DNA of 43,505 nucleotides, taken from contig JAFYYP010000015.1 of the NCBI GenBank assembly GCA_017557505.1, positions 1-43,505 on the forward strand, in the 5' to 3' direction. Numbering within the stretch: position 1 is the stretch's first letter; the number at the start of each line of letters is the position of its first letter. This DNA comes from Bacillota bacterium (lineage in GTDB: Bacteria > Bacillota > Clostridia > Peptostreptococcales > Anaerovoracaceae). The notes under the pieces are model-generated. The model saw only the letters and a program-made list of their open reading frames with translations, did not search any database and was not told the origin of the DNA. This document shows, piece by piece, positions 1 to 8,535 of this stretch. A program made the position numbers and the translations under genes.

Positions 1-770
1 ACTTACACCTACACGGTAACGCAGGCAGACGTCAACGCAGGAAGCATCGTGAACACCGTCAAGGCGAACGCGACGGCAGCCCGCGGAGACGATCCTGAAG
101 AAGTTGAGGCAACAGCGACAGTTACGGCCGAAGCAGCCGCGGCAGAGCTGAGCATCAGCAAGAGCGCAAGTCCGACGAGCGACGTGGCAGTGGGCGATGA
201 GATCACCTACACGGTGGTCGTAACGAACACCGGCAACGTAAGCGTAAGCGCAGGTACTCTGGAAGACGACCACGCTGACCTGAGCGACAAGACGTTCGCT
301 CTGGCACCGGATGCAAGCGCGACCATCACTTACACCTACACGGTAACGCAGGCAGACGTCAACGCAGGAAGCATCGTGAACACCGTCAAGGCGAACGCGA
401 CGGCAGCCCGCGGAGACGATCCTGAAGAAGTTGAGGCAACAGCGACGGTAACGGCTGAAGATGCTGAGGCTAAACTGAGCATCACGAAGAGCTCAGATCC
501 GACTGAAGGTGTTGCGGTAGGCGATGAGATCACTTACACGGTAGTCGTTACGAATACCGGTAATGTGAGCGTAAAGGACGGCAAACTGGTCGATGACCAT
601 GCTGACCTGAGCGATAAGACGTTTGCTCTGGCTCCCAGAGCGAGCGCGACATTTACCTACACCTATACGGTAACGCAGGCTGACGTGGATGCCGGCAGCA
701 TCGTGAACGTCGTTAAGGCGAACGCGACAGCGGCCCGTGGAAGCAATCCTGCGGAGGTAAATGCAACTGC
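1..770 (+). repeat. Tandem 327-bp coding repeat
   Basis: Units begin at 1, 328 and 655, spaced 327 bp (109 codons). Bases 1-119 and 328-446 are identical by eye, including all third codon positions. The unit at 655 is diverged. The first unit may extend left of the window. Confidence 0.85.
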
Positions 771-2184
771 AACAGTAACAGCTACTCAGAGCGGTCATGT
801 GACCATCGAAAAGGTCACGACCAGCACGCCGGAAAACGGCAAGTCTTATGCGCTGGGCGAAGAGATCACTTACAAGATCACCGCGAAGAACGACGGTAAT
901 CTGACGGTCACCAATATCACCGTAACAGATGAATTGACTGATGCTGAATGGACGATCACGAGCTTAGCGCCGGGCGCCACCGAAGAATTCACGACTGCAT
1001 ACACAGTAACTGAGGAAGACATCCTGGCAGGTGAAGTCCTGAACGTGGCAACAGCTAAGGGTACCAGCCCGGATCCGGATGAACCGGAAGTTCCGGTAGA
1101 ACCCGGTGAGGATCCTGAACCCACAGATGCCCCGAATGGCCACCTCACGATCACAAAGACGATTACCTCCACTCCGAGCAGCCGCAATGCGTATGCTGCT
1201 GGTGAAGTGATCACCTACAAGATCACAGTGACCAACGACGGTAACCTGACGATCTCCAACATCGTCGTAACAGATGAACTGACTGGAGATACGTGGCCTG
1301 GTGAAAATGAGTCTCTGACTCTGGCACCGGGAGAATCTGCAGAATTTGATGCAGAGTACGAGGTAACTTCCGATGATGTAAAGGCGACGAAGGTCACTAA
1401 CGTGGCTACGGCTGAAGGTACCAGCCCACAGGTCGATGAACAGGGCAACCCGGTCGACCCGACGGTTGAACCTGGCGAAGTCGATGCCCCGACCAGAACA
1501 TCTGGTGGTGGCAAGCCGCCTAGGCAGCCGGATCCCGAACCCGAACCCGAGCCAGAACCAGAACCTGAACCTCAGCCCGAGCCCGAACCTCAGCCTGAAC
1601 CCGAACCCGAGCCCATCGATGAGCCTGAGCCCATCAATGAGCCTGTGGATCCGAACGCTGGCATCGAGATCGACGAAGAGGATACTCCGCTGGCACCGTT
1701 CGCACCCGCGCCTTACGCGCCTGCAACGGTCACGCCGGGAGAGCCGGAGGAAGAGATCGAAGAGAACGAGACTCCGGAAGGCACCTTCACTCCGAACGAG
1801 ACCGAGGTGGCTGAAATCACCCCGATCGCACCGGTCGAACCGGCAACGCCGGCAACTGGTGGCGGTTGGGCCCTGATCAACCTGATCCTGGGCGGACTCT
1901 CCGCAGTACTTGCGATCTTCGCACTCACCGCTAAGAAGGATGAGGACGGAGACGGCGAGGAAGACGAAGAGAAGGGCAAGAAGCACAGAATGGCCAAGGC
2001 TGGCGCGGCGGCAGTTGCAGTAGCAGCGATCGTCACGTTCCTCCTCACCGAGGATATGAGCCAGAACATGGTCATGGTGGACAAGTGGACGCTGCTGATG
2101 GGCCTCTACGCCCTTGGCGACGGAGCCTTCACCTACAGCGCCCGCAAGGGTAAGGAAGAGGAAGAAGAAAAGGCAAACGCATAA
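1..2184 (+). CDS. Repetitive surface protein with DUF11-type repeats (5' end missing)
   Basis: The frame is open from base 1, so the N-terminus and signal peptide lie outside the window; the first ATG at 49 is internal. The visible part begins with about 109-residue modules containing the phrases GDEITYTVVVTNTGN and TYTYTVTQADV, typical of the DUF11/DUF7507 extracellular beta-sandwich repeat family. Two more divergent modules follow to about base 1490. A Pro-Glu-rich spacer (about 1530-1650) comes next, then an acidic stretch. The C-terminus has a Gly-rich hydrophobic segment (about 1858-1935), a charged loop, and two more hydrophobic segments (about 1990-2055 and 2086-2140). There is no LPXTG sorting motif, so I infer anchoring by membrane helices. 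A stalk-like cell-surface or adhesin role is likely, but the ligand cannot be told. A strong terminator follows. Confidence 0.8.
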   Translation, partial: TYTYTVTQADVNAGSIVNTVKANATAARGDDPEEVEATATVTAEAAAAELSISKSASPTSDVAVGDEITYTVVVTNTGNVSVSAGTLEDDHADLSDKTFALAPDASATITYTYTVTQADVNAGSIVNTVKANATAARGDDPEEVEATATVTAEDAEAKLSITKSSDPTEGVAVGDEITYTVVVTNTGNVSVKDGKLVDDHADLSDKTFALAPRASATFTYTYTVTQADVDAGSIVNVVKANATAARGSNPAEVNATATVTATQSGHVTIEKVTTSTPENGKSYALGEEITYKITAKNDGNLTVTNITVTDELTDAEWTITSLAPGATEEFTTAYTVTEEDILAGEVLNVATAKGTSPDPDEPEVPVEPGEDPEPTDAPNGHLTITKTITSTPSSRNAYAAGEVITYKITVTNDGNLTISNIVVTDELTGDTWPGENESLTLAPGESAEFDAEYEVTSDDVKATKVTNVATAEGTSPQVDEQGNPVDPTVEPGEVDAPTRTSGGGKPPRQPDPEPEPEPEPEPEPQPEPEPQPEPEPEPIDEPEPINEPVDPNAGIEIDEEDTPLAPFAPAPYAPATVTPGEPEEEIEENETPEGTFTPNETEVAEITPIAPVEPATPATGGGWALINLILGGLSAVLAIFALTAKKDEDGDGEEDEEKGKKHRMAKAGAAAVAVAAIVTFLLTEDMSQNMVMVDKWTLLMGLYALGDGAFTYSARKGKEEEEEKANA

Positions 2185-2230
2185 TGCGGAAGTCTGATCG
2201 GAACTGAATCCGAAGCAAAACAAAAATGAA

Positions 2231-2263
2231 CCGGGGGCCGGCACAAGCCGGCCCCCGGTTTTT
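2231..2263 (+). terminator. Intrinsic terminator of the surface-protein gene
   Basis: A perfect 12-bp GC-rich stem (2231-2242 with 2247-2258), a four-base loop ACAA, then five T. Confidence 0.95.
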
Positions 2264-2330
2264 CCATATTTCTCCTCCACAAAAAAATCACAATATGTTG
2301 TATTTGAGTGGTGCAAAATGACGCAAACTG

Positions 2331-2339
2331 TGCTACACT
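2331..2339 (+). promoter_or_regulatory. Possible extended -10 promoter of ftsZ
   Basis: TGcTACACT lies 40 bases upstream of the ftsZ start, after the terminator of the preceding gene. No good -35 is seen at 17 bp spacing. Proposed from motif and position only. Confidence 0.4.
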
Positions 2340-2378
2340 TATGACGTATACAACTGTGTTTTGTCAGGAGGATTAACT

Positions 2379-3500
2379 ATGTCCCCAATGTTACAATTTG
2401 AGGCGCCGCCCGAAACGACGGCAAATATTAAAGTCATAGGCGTAGGCGGCGCAGGCTGCAACGCCGTAAACAGAATGATCGAGTCCAACCTGAAGGGCGT
2501 CACGTTCATCGCGGTCAACACGGATCGCCAGGCTCTCAACAATAACAGAGCCGAGACGAAGATCCAGATCGGCGAAAAACTGACGAAGGGCCTGGGCGCG
2601 GGCGGCAATCCCGAAGTGGGTCAGAAGTCCGCGGAAGAGAGCCTGGAAGCGCTCGAGAAGATCATCGCAGGCAGCGACATGGTGTTCATCACCGCCGGCA
2701 TGGGCGGCGGCACCGGTACCGGCGCTGCGCCGATCATCGCGAAGGCTGCGAAGTCCATGGGCGCGCTTACCGTAGGCGTGGTCACCAAGCCGTTCACCTT
2801 CGAAGGACGCAAGAGAAAAGAACACGCCGAGCTCGGCATCAAGTTCCTGAAGAACTACGTCGATTCCCTGGTCGTCGTTCCGAACGACAGACTGCTGCAG
2901 GTCTCCGAAGTCAACACCAGCATGCTCGACGCCTTCAAGATGGCGGACGACGTGCTGAAGAACGGCGTCGAAGGCATCTCGAGCCTCATCGCCGAAGACG
3001 GACTCATCAACCTCGACTTCGCGGACGTCAAGACGGTCATGACCGACAAGGGCATCGCCCACATGGGTATCGGCCGCGCCAGCGGAGAGGGCAGAGTGGA
3101 TCAGGCCATCAAGATGGCTGTCGACAGCCCGCTGCTCGAGACGAGCATCAAGGGCGCGAAGGCAGTCCTGCTCAACATCATGGGCGGCTACGATCTGGGC
3201 ATGCTCGAAGTCTCCGGCGCATCCGACGCGATCGCCAGAGAAGTGGCGGAAGACGCGTTCATCATCTTCGGCGCATCCATCCGCGAGGATATGAAGGACG
3301 AGATCCGGGTCACCGTGATCGCGACCGGCTTCGAAGATCCGGATAAGGAATCGATGGGCCTGGCCGAACCGGTTGCAGAACCGGCACCGGCAGCACCCGC
3401 TGTCGAGGCTCCCGTTGAAGAAGAGCCTGTCCCCGCGACCGAAGAGACGGGAAGCTTCCCCATTCCCGACTTCCTGAAGAAGGGCAACTTCGGCATCTAA
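2379..3500 (+). CDS. ftsZ: Cell division GTPase FtsZ
   Basis: Tubulin-like GTPase that polymerises into the Z ring at midcell. The 373-residue protein shows the N-terminal [18 protein letters not shown] segment, the tubulin signature GGGTGTG at about residues 102-108, the T7 synergy loop [11 protein letters not shown], and a C-terminal tail ending in [12 protein letters not shown], which matches the conserved peptide that binds FtsA/SepF-type partners. The acidic, Pro/Ala-rich linker before the tail is short. ATG 2379 is chosen because AGGAGG at 2366-2371 sits 7 bases upstream; a TTG at 2361 in frame would precede that site. A gene for another division protein, zapA, lies 4.4 kb downstream. 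Confidence 0.97.
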   Translation: MSPMLQFEAPPETTANIKVIGVGGAGCNAVNRMIESNLKGVTFIAVNTDRQALNNNRAETKIQIGEKLTKGLGAGGNPEVGQKSAEESLEALEKIIAGSDMVFITAGMGGGTGTGAAPIIAKAAKSMGALTVGVVTKPFTFEGRKRKEHAELGIKFLKNYVDSLVVVPNDRLLQVSEVNTSMLDAFKMADDVLKNGVEGISSLIAEDGLINLDFADVKTVMTDKGIAHMGIGRASGEGRVDQAIKMAVDSPLLETSIKGAKAVLLNIMGGYDLGMLEVSGASDAIAREVAEDAFIIFGASIREDMKDEIRVTVIATGFEDPDKESMGLAEPVAEPAPAAPAVEAPVEEEPVPATEETGSFPIPDFLKKGNFGI

Positions 3501-3518
3501 GGTACAGTAGGATCATAC

Positions 3519-3550
3519 AGGGACGGTCTGCCCGCGGGCCGGCCGTCCCT
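3519..3550 (+). terminator. Possible weak terminator hairpin after ftsZ
   Basis: An 8-bp stem pairs 3519-3526 with 3543-3550 around a GC-rich loop, and is followed by only two T before GG. It may end ftsZ transcripts partially; it also lies directly upstream of the next start codon. Confidence 0.45.
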
Positions 3551-3562
3551 TTGGCGACATTT

Positions 3563-4372
3563 ATGAACCGCATAGAGATCCATTCAAAAGACAACAGAAC
3601 GGTAAAACTTGCGGCATCACTTTCCGAGAAGAAATACCGGGATGCCTTGGGGGCTTACCTGATCGAAGGGCCGAACCTCGTGCGCGAGGCCCTGCAGCAG
3701 GGAGTCAACGTCAAGTTCATCTTTACGGGGGCCGGAGCGCTGGACCAGCAGACGGAACGATCAGAGATCCTGGAACTGGCAGAAAACAGCGGTTCGGCCG
3801 TATTCGTTCTATCGGAAGATTGCTTTGAGAAAGTGACCGCGACCAGCACCTCGCAGGGCATCGCCGCCGTCGCGGAGAAACGCGGCTGGCAGGCGGGCGA
3901 CGTCTTCACGGACCGCGCCAACGTCCTCGTGCTGGACCGCATCCAGGACCCCGGCAATCTCGGCACGCTGCTGCGCACAGCGGAGGCGGCCGGGTTTTCC
4001 GGCGCGCTGCTGATCAAAGGAGGCGCGGATCCGTACGGCCCGAAAGCCGTGCGGGCGGGCGCAGGATGCATCTTCCGATTTCCGTTGCTGCTTTGCGAAA
4101 GCGCAGGGGAGGCCCTGGCCATGCTCGCGGAGCAGCGGAAAAAGGTCTGGACGGCTCACATGAGCGGAACGCCTTGCTGGCAAGCACCTCTGGCGAACGA
4201 CATCGCCCTGGTGATCGGCAACGAAGGCAACGGTGCAGACCCGTTATTCTTGAAAGAAACAGAGGCGGTCACGGTTCCCATGGCGGGACGGACCGAATCT
4301 CTGAACGCTGCGGCAGCAGCGGCCATCCTGATGTACGAATCCATGCGTCAGAGGGCCGCCTGCGCAGAATAG
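3563..4372 (+). CDS. SpoU/TrmH-family RNA 2'-O-ribose methyltransferase
   Basis: Knotted SPOUT-fold enzyme expected to transfer methyl from SAM to a ribose 2'-OH in rRNA or tRNA. About residues 1-100 form the N-terminal substrate-binding region (YLIEGPNLVREAL). The three SpoU motifs follow: motif 1 LDRIQDPGNLGTLLRTAEA, motif 2 ALVIGNEGNG and motif 3 PMAGRTESLNAAAAAAI, carrying the catalytic Arg/Asn and the knot. It is the counterpart of B. subtilis ysgA, which also precedes pheS. The exact modified nucleotide cannot be told. The start is uncertain: ATG 3563 gives an MNRIEIHSKDN start usual for the family, but TTG 3551 is in frame and no convincing ribosome-binding site supports either. Confidence 0.9.
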   Translation: MNRIEIHSKDNRTVKLAASLSEKKYRDALGAYLIEGPNLVREALQQGVNVKFIFTGAGALDQQTERSEILELAENSGSAVFVLSEDCFEKVTATSTSQGIAAVAEKRGWQAGDVFTDRANVLVLDRIQDPGNLGTLLRTAEAAGFSGALLIKGGADPYGPKAVRAGAGCIFRFPLLLCESAGEALAMLAEQRKKVWTAHMSGTPCWQAPLANDIALVIGNEGNGADPLFLKETEAVTVPMAGRTESLNAAAAAAILMYESMRQRAACAE

Positions 4373-4401
4373 ATCAAAATCAATAGCGATGGAGGCTATA
4401 C

Positions 4402-5424
4402 ATGAAAGAAAGACTGAAACAACTGATGCTCGAAGCGGAAGCGAAGATGGAAAGCATCTCCTCTCTGCAGGAAGCTGAAGAACTCCGCATCAAGTTGCTG
4501 GGCAAGAAGGGCGAACTTACCGACCTGCTCAAGGGCATGAAGGACCTCGCGCCCGAGGATAGAAAATCCTTCGGCCAGGCGGCGAACGAAGCGAGAGCAA
4601 AGATCGAAAATACGCTGAACGAGCGCATGGACTATTTCCGCAACGCGCAGAAAGAACTGGCGCTGGCGGCGGAGAAGGTGGACGTCACTGAACCCGCTAT
4701 TCCGCACGAACTCGGCAGCAGACACCTGCTGTCCGTTACGATCGACGAGATCACGAGCTGCTTTCGCAGCATGGGCTTCTCGGTCGTGGAAGGTCCGGAA
4801 GTCGAGACTGTGTTCAACAATTTCGACGCGCTGAACGCGGGACCGAACCATCCTGCCAGAGACATCACCGACACGTTCTACATCACGGACGACGTGCTGC
4901 TGCGCACGCAGACCTCTCCGGTGCAGGTGCGCACGCTGCTTAGCCAGAAGCCGCCCATCAAGGTCATCGCGCCGGGCAGATGCTTCCGCTGCGATACGCC
5001 GGACGCCACGCACTCCCCGATGTTCCACCAGGTCGAAGGCCTGGTCGTGGACGAGGGCATCACGATGGCGGATCTGAAGGGCGTGCTCGACCAGTTCGCG
5101 AAGCAGATGTTCGGGTCATCCACCCGCACGAAGTTCCGCCCGCACCACTTCCCGTTCACCGAACCCTCCGCGGAGATGGACGTCTCCTGCTTCAAGTGCG
5201 GCGGCAAGGGCTGCAAGGTGTGCAAGGGCTCCGGCTGGATCGAGATCCTCGGCTGCGGCATGGTGCACCCGAATGTCCTGAAAGTCGGCGGCATCGACAC
5301 CGAGAAGTACACGGGCTTTGCCTTCGGCATGGGCGTCGAACGTACGGCCATGCTCAAGTACGAAGTGGACGATATCCGTCTGCTGTACGAGAACGACATC
5401 CGTTTCGTCAAGCAGTTCAGATAA
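4402..5424 (+). CDS. pheS: Phenylalanyl-tRNA synthetase alpha subunit
   Basis: Catalytic alpha subunit of the alpha2-beta2 class II enzyme that charges tRNA-Phe. An N-terminal coiled-coil (about residues 1-90) is followed by the class II core: PNHPARDITDTF, motif 2 (PGRCFRCDTPDATHSPMFHQ) and motif 3 (GFAFGMGVERTAML). A segment with four cysteines (CFKCGGKGCKVCKGSGW, about 254-270) precedes the WIEILGCGMVHP sequence. The 340-residue length is normal. GGAGG at 4391-4395 fits ATG 4402. It is 29 bases after the methylase gene and 12 bases before pheT, so cotranscribed. No T-box leader fits in this gap. Confidence 0.97.
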   Translation: MKERLKQLMLEAEAKMESISSLQEAEELRIKLLGKKGELTDLLKGMKDLAPEDRKSFGQAANEARAKIENTLNERMDYFRNAQKELALAAEKVDVTEPAIPHELGSRHLLSVTIDEITSCFRSMGFSVVEGPEVETVFNNFDALNAGPNHPARDITDTFYITDDVLLRTQTSPVQVRTLLSQKPPIKVIAPGRCFRCDTPDATHSPMFHQVEGLVVDEGITMADLKGVLDQFAKQMFGSSTRTKFRPHHFPFTEPSAEMDVSCFKCGGKGCKVCKGSGWIEILGCGMVHPNVLKVGGIDTEKYTGFAFGMGVERTAMLKYEVDDIRLLYENDIRFVKQFR

Positions 5425-5436
5425 GGAGGCACGCAC

Positions 5437-7878
5437 ATGTTAGCACCGATCAAATGGTTAGAAGAATATACAGACATCAACGTCGGCGTGCAGGAATTCT
5501 GTGACCGCCTCATCCTGAGCGGCTCCAACCTCGAGACCGTCGACTATTATAACAAAGACATCGAGAACGTCGTCATCGGCAAAGTCCTCTCCGTCGAGCC
5601 TCATCCCAACGCGGACAAGCTCACCGTCTGCATGGTGGACGTCGGCAAGGGTGAACCCATTCAGATCTGCACAGGCGCTCCGAACATCGTGCCCGGCATG
5701 AAGGACTTCTTCGTGCCCGTAGCCGTGGACGGCGCCAAGGTGCCCGGTCCGCTGCACGGCAAGCCCAAGCAGGAGGGCGGCGAGTACATCTATGCCGGCG
5801 AGCTGAGAGGCGTCGCCTCCATGGGCATGATGTGCAACTGCTCCGAACTGGGCTTCCCCGATAAGATCGTTCCCTACAGAGACAAGGACGGCATCTGGAT
5901 CCTGGACGGCGAATACACGCCGGGCATGGACATTCTGGAGGCCCTGCAGCTGAACGACCCCTCCATCGACTTCGAGATCACGCCGAACCGCCCGGACTGC
6001 CTGTCCATGATCGGCATGGCGAGAGAAGCTGCCGCTACGTTCGGCACGAAGCTCAGATATCCCGAGACCGAATGCAAAAAGTGCTCTCCTGAAAAGAGCG
6101 AAGACTATATCAGCGTCGAGATCAAGCGCCCGGACCTCTGCAAGCGGTTCACCTGCAGAGTCGTCAAGGACATCAAGGTGGAGCAGTCCCCCTGGTGGAT
6201 GCAGAAGTATCTGATGCAGGCCGGCATGCGCCCGATCAACAACATCGTCGATATCACGAACTTCGTCATGCTGGAATACGGCCAGCCCATCCACGCCTAC
6301 GATATCAACACCGTCAAGGGCGGTAAGATCATTGTGGACGCCGCGAAGGACGGCGATAAGTTCGTCACGCTGGACGGCAATGAAAGAACGCTGCAGGACA
6401 ACATGCTGACGATCCGCGACTGCGAAGGCGCGCTGGGCATCGCCGGCATCATGGGCGGCCTGGATTCCGACATCAAGCCGGATACGAAGACCGTTCTCGT
6501 GGAATCCGCCAATTTCCTGGGCGATTCCGTCCGCACCACGTCCAAGAAGTTGAACCTGCGCACCGAGGCTTCCGGCCGCTTCGAGAAGGGCATCGACCCG
6601 AATCTGGCCAAGGACGCCTGCGACAGAGTCTGCTACCTGATCGAACTGCTGGGAGCCGGCACGGTCCTCAGCACCGGCGTGGACGTCTATCCGGTCCCCG
6701 AAAAGGCGAAGACCATGGACGTGCGCGTGTCCCGCATCAACAAGGTGCTGGGCATCGAGATCCCGGGCGAGCAGATGGTGGAATACTTCAAGAGCCTCGA
6801 GATGGAAGCGGAGCTCAACGGAGACATCATTACGGTCACCCCGCCGACCGTCCGCCAGGATCTGGAGATCGAGGAAGACTATATCGAAGAAGTCGCCCGT
6901 ATGTACGGCTACGATAAGCTGCCGACGACGCTGCCCAGGAGTGAGACCGAAAGCACCATCACTGAGAAGCAGGCTCTGCGCAATGTCGCGAAAGCTGCGC
7001 TCAGAGGCATGGGCATCTCGGAGTTCCAGACCTACAGCTTCGTTTCGCCGAAGGCGAGCGACAAGGTCCGCATCCCGGCGGACAGCTACAGACGCAAGTT
7101 CGTCAAGCTCATCAACCCGCTCGGCGAAGACACGTCCGTCATGCGCACCATGATCCTGCCGAACCTGCTCGACGTGCTGGCGCTCAACTACGCCAGAAGC
7201 AACGTGAACGTCCGCGGCTTCGAGCTCGGCAACACGTTCTACAACAACGGCAAGGGCGAAGGCATCCTGCCGGAAGAGAAGGACGCGCTGTGCATCGCGA
7301 TGTACGCGGAAGGCGAGACGTTCTTCACGCTGAAAGGCTACGTCGAAGAACTGCTGGCGGCCCTGGGCATCCGCGGCGCGGAATACGAAGCGGAGAGCAA
7401 GGATCCGACGTTCCACCCGGGCAGATGCGCGAAGGTGAGCGTCGACGGCAAGCAGATCGCGGTCATCGGCCAGGTGCATCCGGCGGTCACGGAAACCTAC
7501 GGCATCGGCACCGAAGTCTACGCGGCGGAGATCGATTTCGATCTGCTGTACGGACTGGCGAAGACGGAGATCAAATATGCGCCGCTTCCTAAGTATCCGG
7601 CCATGGTACGCGACTTCGCGATGGTCGTGAAGGAAGACGTCGCGGCAGGTGAACTCGAGAAGGCCATCAAGGCCAACGCGGGTCCGCTGCTCGAGAGCGT
7701 CAAGCTGTTCGACGTCTACAGAGGCGCACCGGTGCTGCCGGGCTGCAAGAGTTTGGCTTATTCCCTCACTTACAGGGCGGCGGACCGCACCCTGAAAGAA
7801 GCAGAGGTCAACGAGATCAACCAGAAGGTGCTGGTTGCACTGAAGGATGCATACAACGCGGTCTTAAGAGAAATGTAG
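5437..7878 (+). CDS. pheT: Phenylalanyl-tRNA synthetase beta subunit
   Basis: Structural, editing and tRNA-binding subunit, 813 residues, full length. Visible order: an N-terminal EMAP/OB-fold tRNA-binding domain (about 40-150, VIGKVLSVEPHPNADKLTVC), the B3/B4 editing domain (about 210-390), B5 (about 410-480), the catalytic-like core (about 485-690), and a C-terminal ferredoxin-fold anticodon-binding domain (about 720-813, PKYPAMVRDFAMVV). Start ATG 5437 has AAGGAGG about 7 bases upstream. It forms one transcription unit with pheS. Confidence 0.97.
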   Translation: MLAPIKWLEEYTDINVGVQEFCDRLILSGSNLETVDYYNKDIENVVIGKVLSVEPHPNADKLTVCMVDVGKGEPIQICTGAPNIVPGMKDFFVPVAVDGAKVPGPLHGKPKQEGGEYIYAGELRGVASMGMMCNCSELGFPDKIVPYRDKDGIWILDGEYTPGMDILEALQLNDPSIDFEITPNRPDCLSMIGMAREAAATFGTKLRYPETECKKCSPEKSEDYISVEIKRPDLCKRFTCRVVKDIKVEQSPWWMQKYLMQAGMRPINNIVDITNFVMLEYGQPIHAYDINTVKGGKIIVDAAKDGDKFVTLDGNERTLQDNMLTIRDCEGALGIAGIMGGLDSDIKPDTKTVLVESANFLGDSVRTTSKKLNLRTEASGRFEKGIDPNLAKDACDRVCYLIELLGAGTVLSTGVDVYPVPEKAKTMDVRVSRINKVLGIEIPGEQMVEYFKSLEMEAELNGDIITVTPPTVRQDLEIEEDYIEEVARMYGYDKLPTTLPRSETESTITEKQALRNVAKAALRGMGISEFQTYSFVSPKASDKVRIPADSYRRKFVKLINPLGEDTSVMRTMILPNLLDVLALNYARSNVNVRGFELGNTFYNNGKGEGILPEEKDALCIAMYAEGETFFTLKGYVEELLAALGIRGAEYEAESKDPTFHPGRCAKVSVDGKQIAVIGQVHPAVTETYGIGTEVYAAEIDFDLLYGLAKTEIKYAPLPKYPAMVRDFAMVVKEDVAAGELEKAIKANAGPLLESVKLFDVYRGAPVLPGCKSLAYSLTYRAADRTLKEAEVNEINQKVLVALKDAYNAVLREM

Positions 7879-7893
7879 CGGAAAGGATACCCC

Positions 7894-8514
7894 ATGAGCG
7901 AAAGAAACACAGTCGCCGTAAAGATCTACGGCCAGGAGTACAACATCTCCGGAGAAACTTCCAGAGACCATATCATGAGAGTCGCCGACTATGTGGATAA
8001 CAAAATGCAGGAGATCGGCGAAGCCGTGAGCGCCAGCAACAGCGGCGTTGCGGTGCTGGCGGCGGTCAACATCGCGGACGAATACTTCGGCAGAGAATTT
8101 GAGATCGAAGAGCTGAAGGAAAAGAACGACCAGCTGGTGAGCGACACGCAGCGCTATGCGCTTCTGTGGGAAGAGGCGAAGCAGAGCCTCGCCCAGTACA
8201 AGGAAGAGATGCAGGGCACCCGCGCGCAGCAGGAAGAAAACCTGCGCACGCTGAACGACAAGAACGCCCGCATCGCAGAGCTCACCCAGCAGCTGCAGGA
8301 GATCTCGGGTCACAACGACGTGCTGAGAGCCAGATGCGAAGAGCTGACCCACAGAGCGGAATCCGCAGAGGCCGCTCCGGAAGAGGCCCAGCGCACGATC
8401 CGCGAGCTCGAAGCCAAGAGCCGCGACATCGAGAGCAGCTTCTTCGACATCCAGATGGAGAACATCCACCTGAAGAACGAGCTGGAGAACCTGCGCAAGC
8501 AGCTGAACCGGTAA
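7894..8514 (+). CDS. zapA: ZapA-like cell division protein with long coiled-coil tail
   Basis: Residues 1-85 (VAVKIYGQEYNISG, HIMRVADYVDNKM, VAVLAAVNIADEYF) match the ZapA domain that bundles FtsZ filaments. Unlike the roughly 85-residue B. subtilis protein, this one has 206 residues: from about residue 75 to the end it is an almost uninterrupted charged coiled-coil with heptad-like Leu spacing. It lies 15 bases after pheT and 21 before mutS2, a neighbourhood shared with B. subtilis. The tail might dimerise, lengthen the cross-bridge, or recruit a partner; that is inference. Confidence 0.85.
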   Translation: MSERNTVAVKIYGQEYNISGETSRDHIMRVADYVDNKMQEIGEAVSASNSGVAVLAAVNIADEYFGREFEIEELKEKNDQLVSDTQRYALLWEEAKQSLAQYKEEMQGTRAQQEENLRTLNDKNARIAELTQQLQEISGHNDVLRARCEELTHRAESAEAAPEEAQRTIRELEAKSRDIESSFFDIQMENIHLKNELENLRKQLNR

Positions 8515-8535
8515 TTTATCGAAAAGGAAAAAACC

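Noticed and set aside
1840-2184. LPXTG sortase anchor in the surface protein
   Set aside because: No LPXTG; PATPATGGG precedes the hydrophobic segment but lacks the motif, and further hydrophobic segments follow.
4373-4401. T-box leader for pheST
   Set aside because: Only 29 bases lie upstream of pheS; no room for a T-box.
5458-7479. 673-codon - strand open frame opposite pheT
   Set aside because: Shadow frame; composition is His/Asp/Arg-rich nonsense and pheT is unambiguous.
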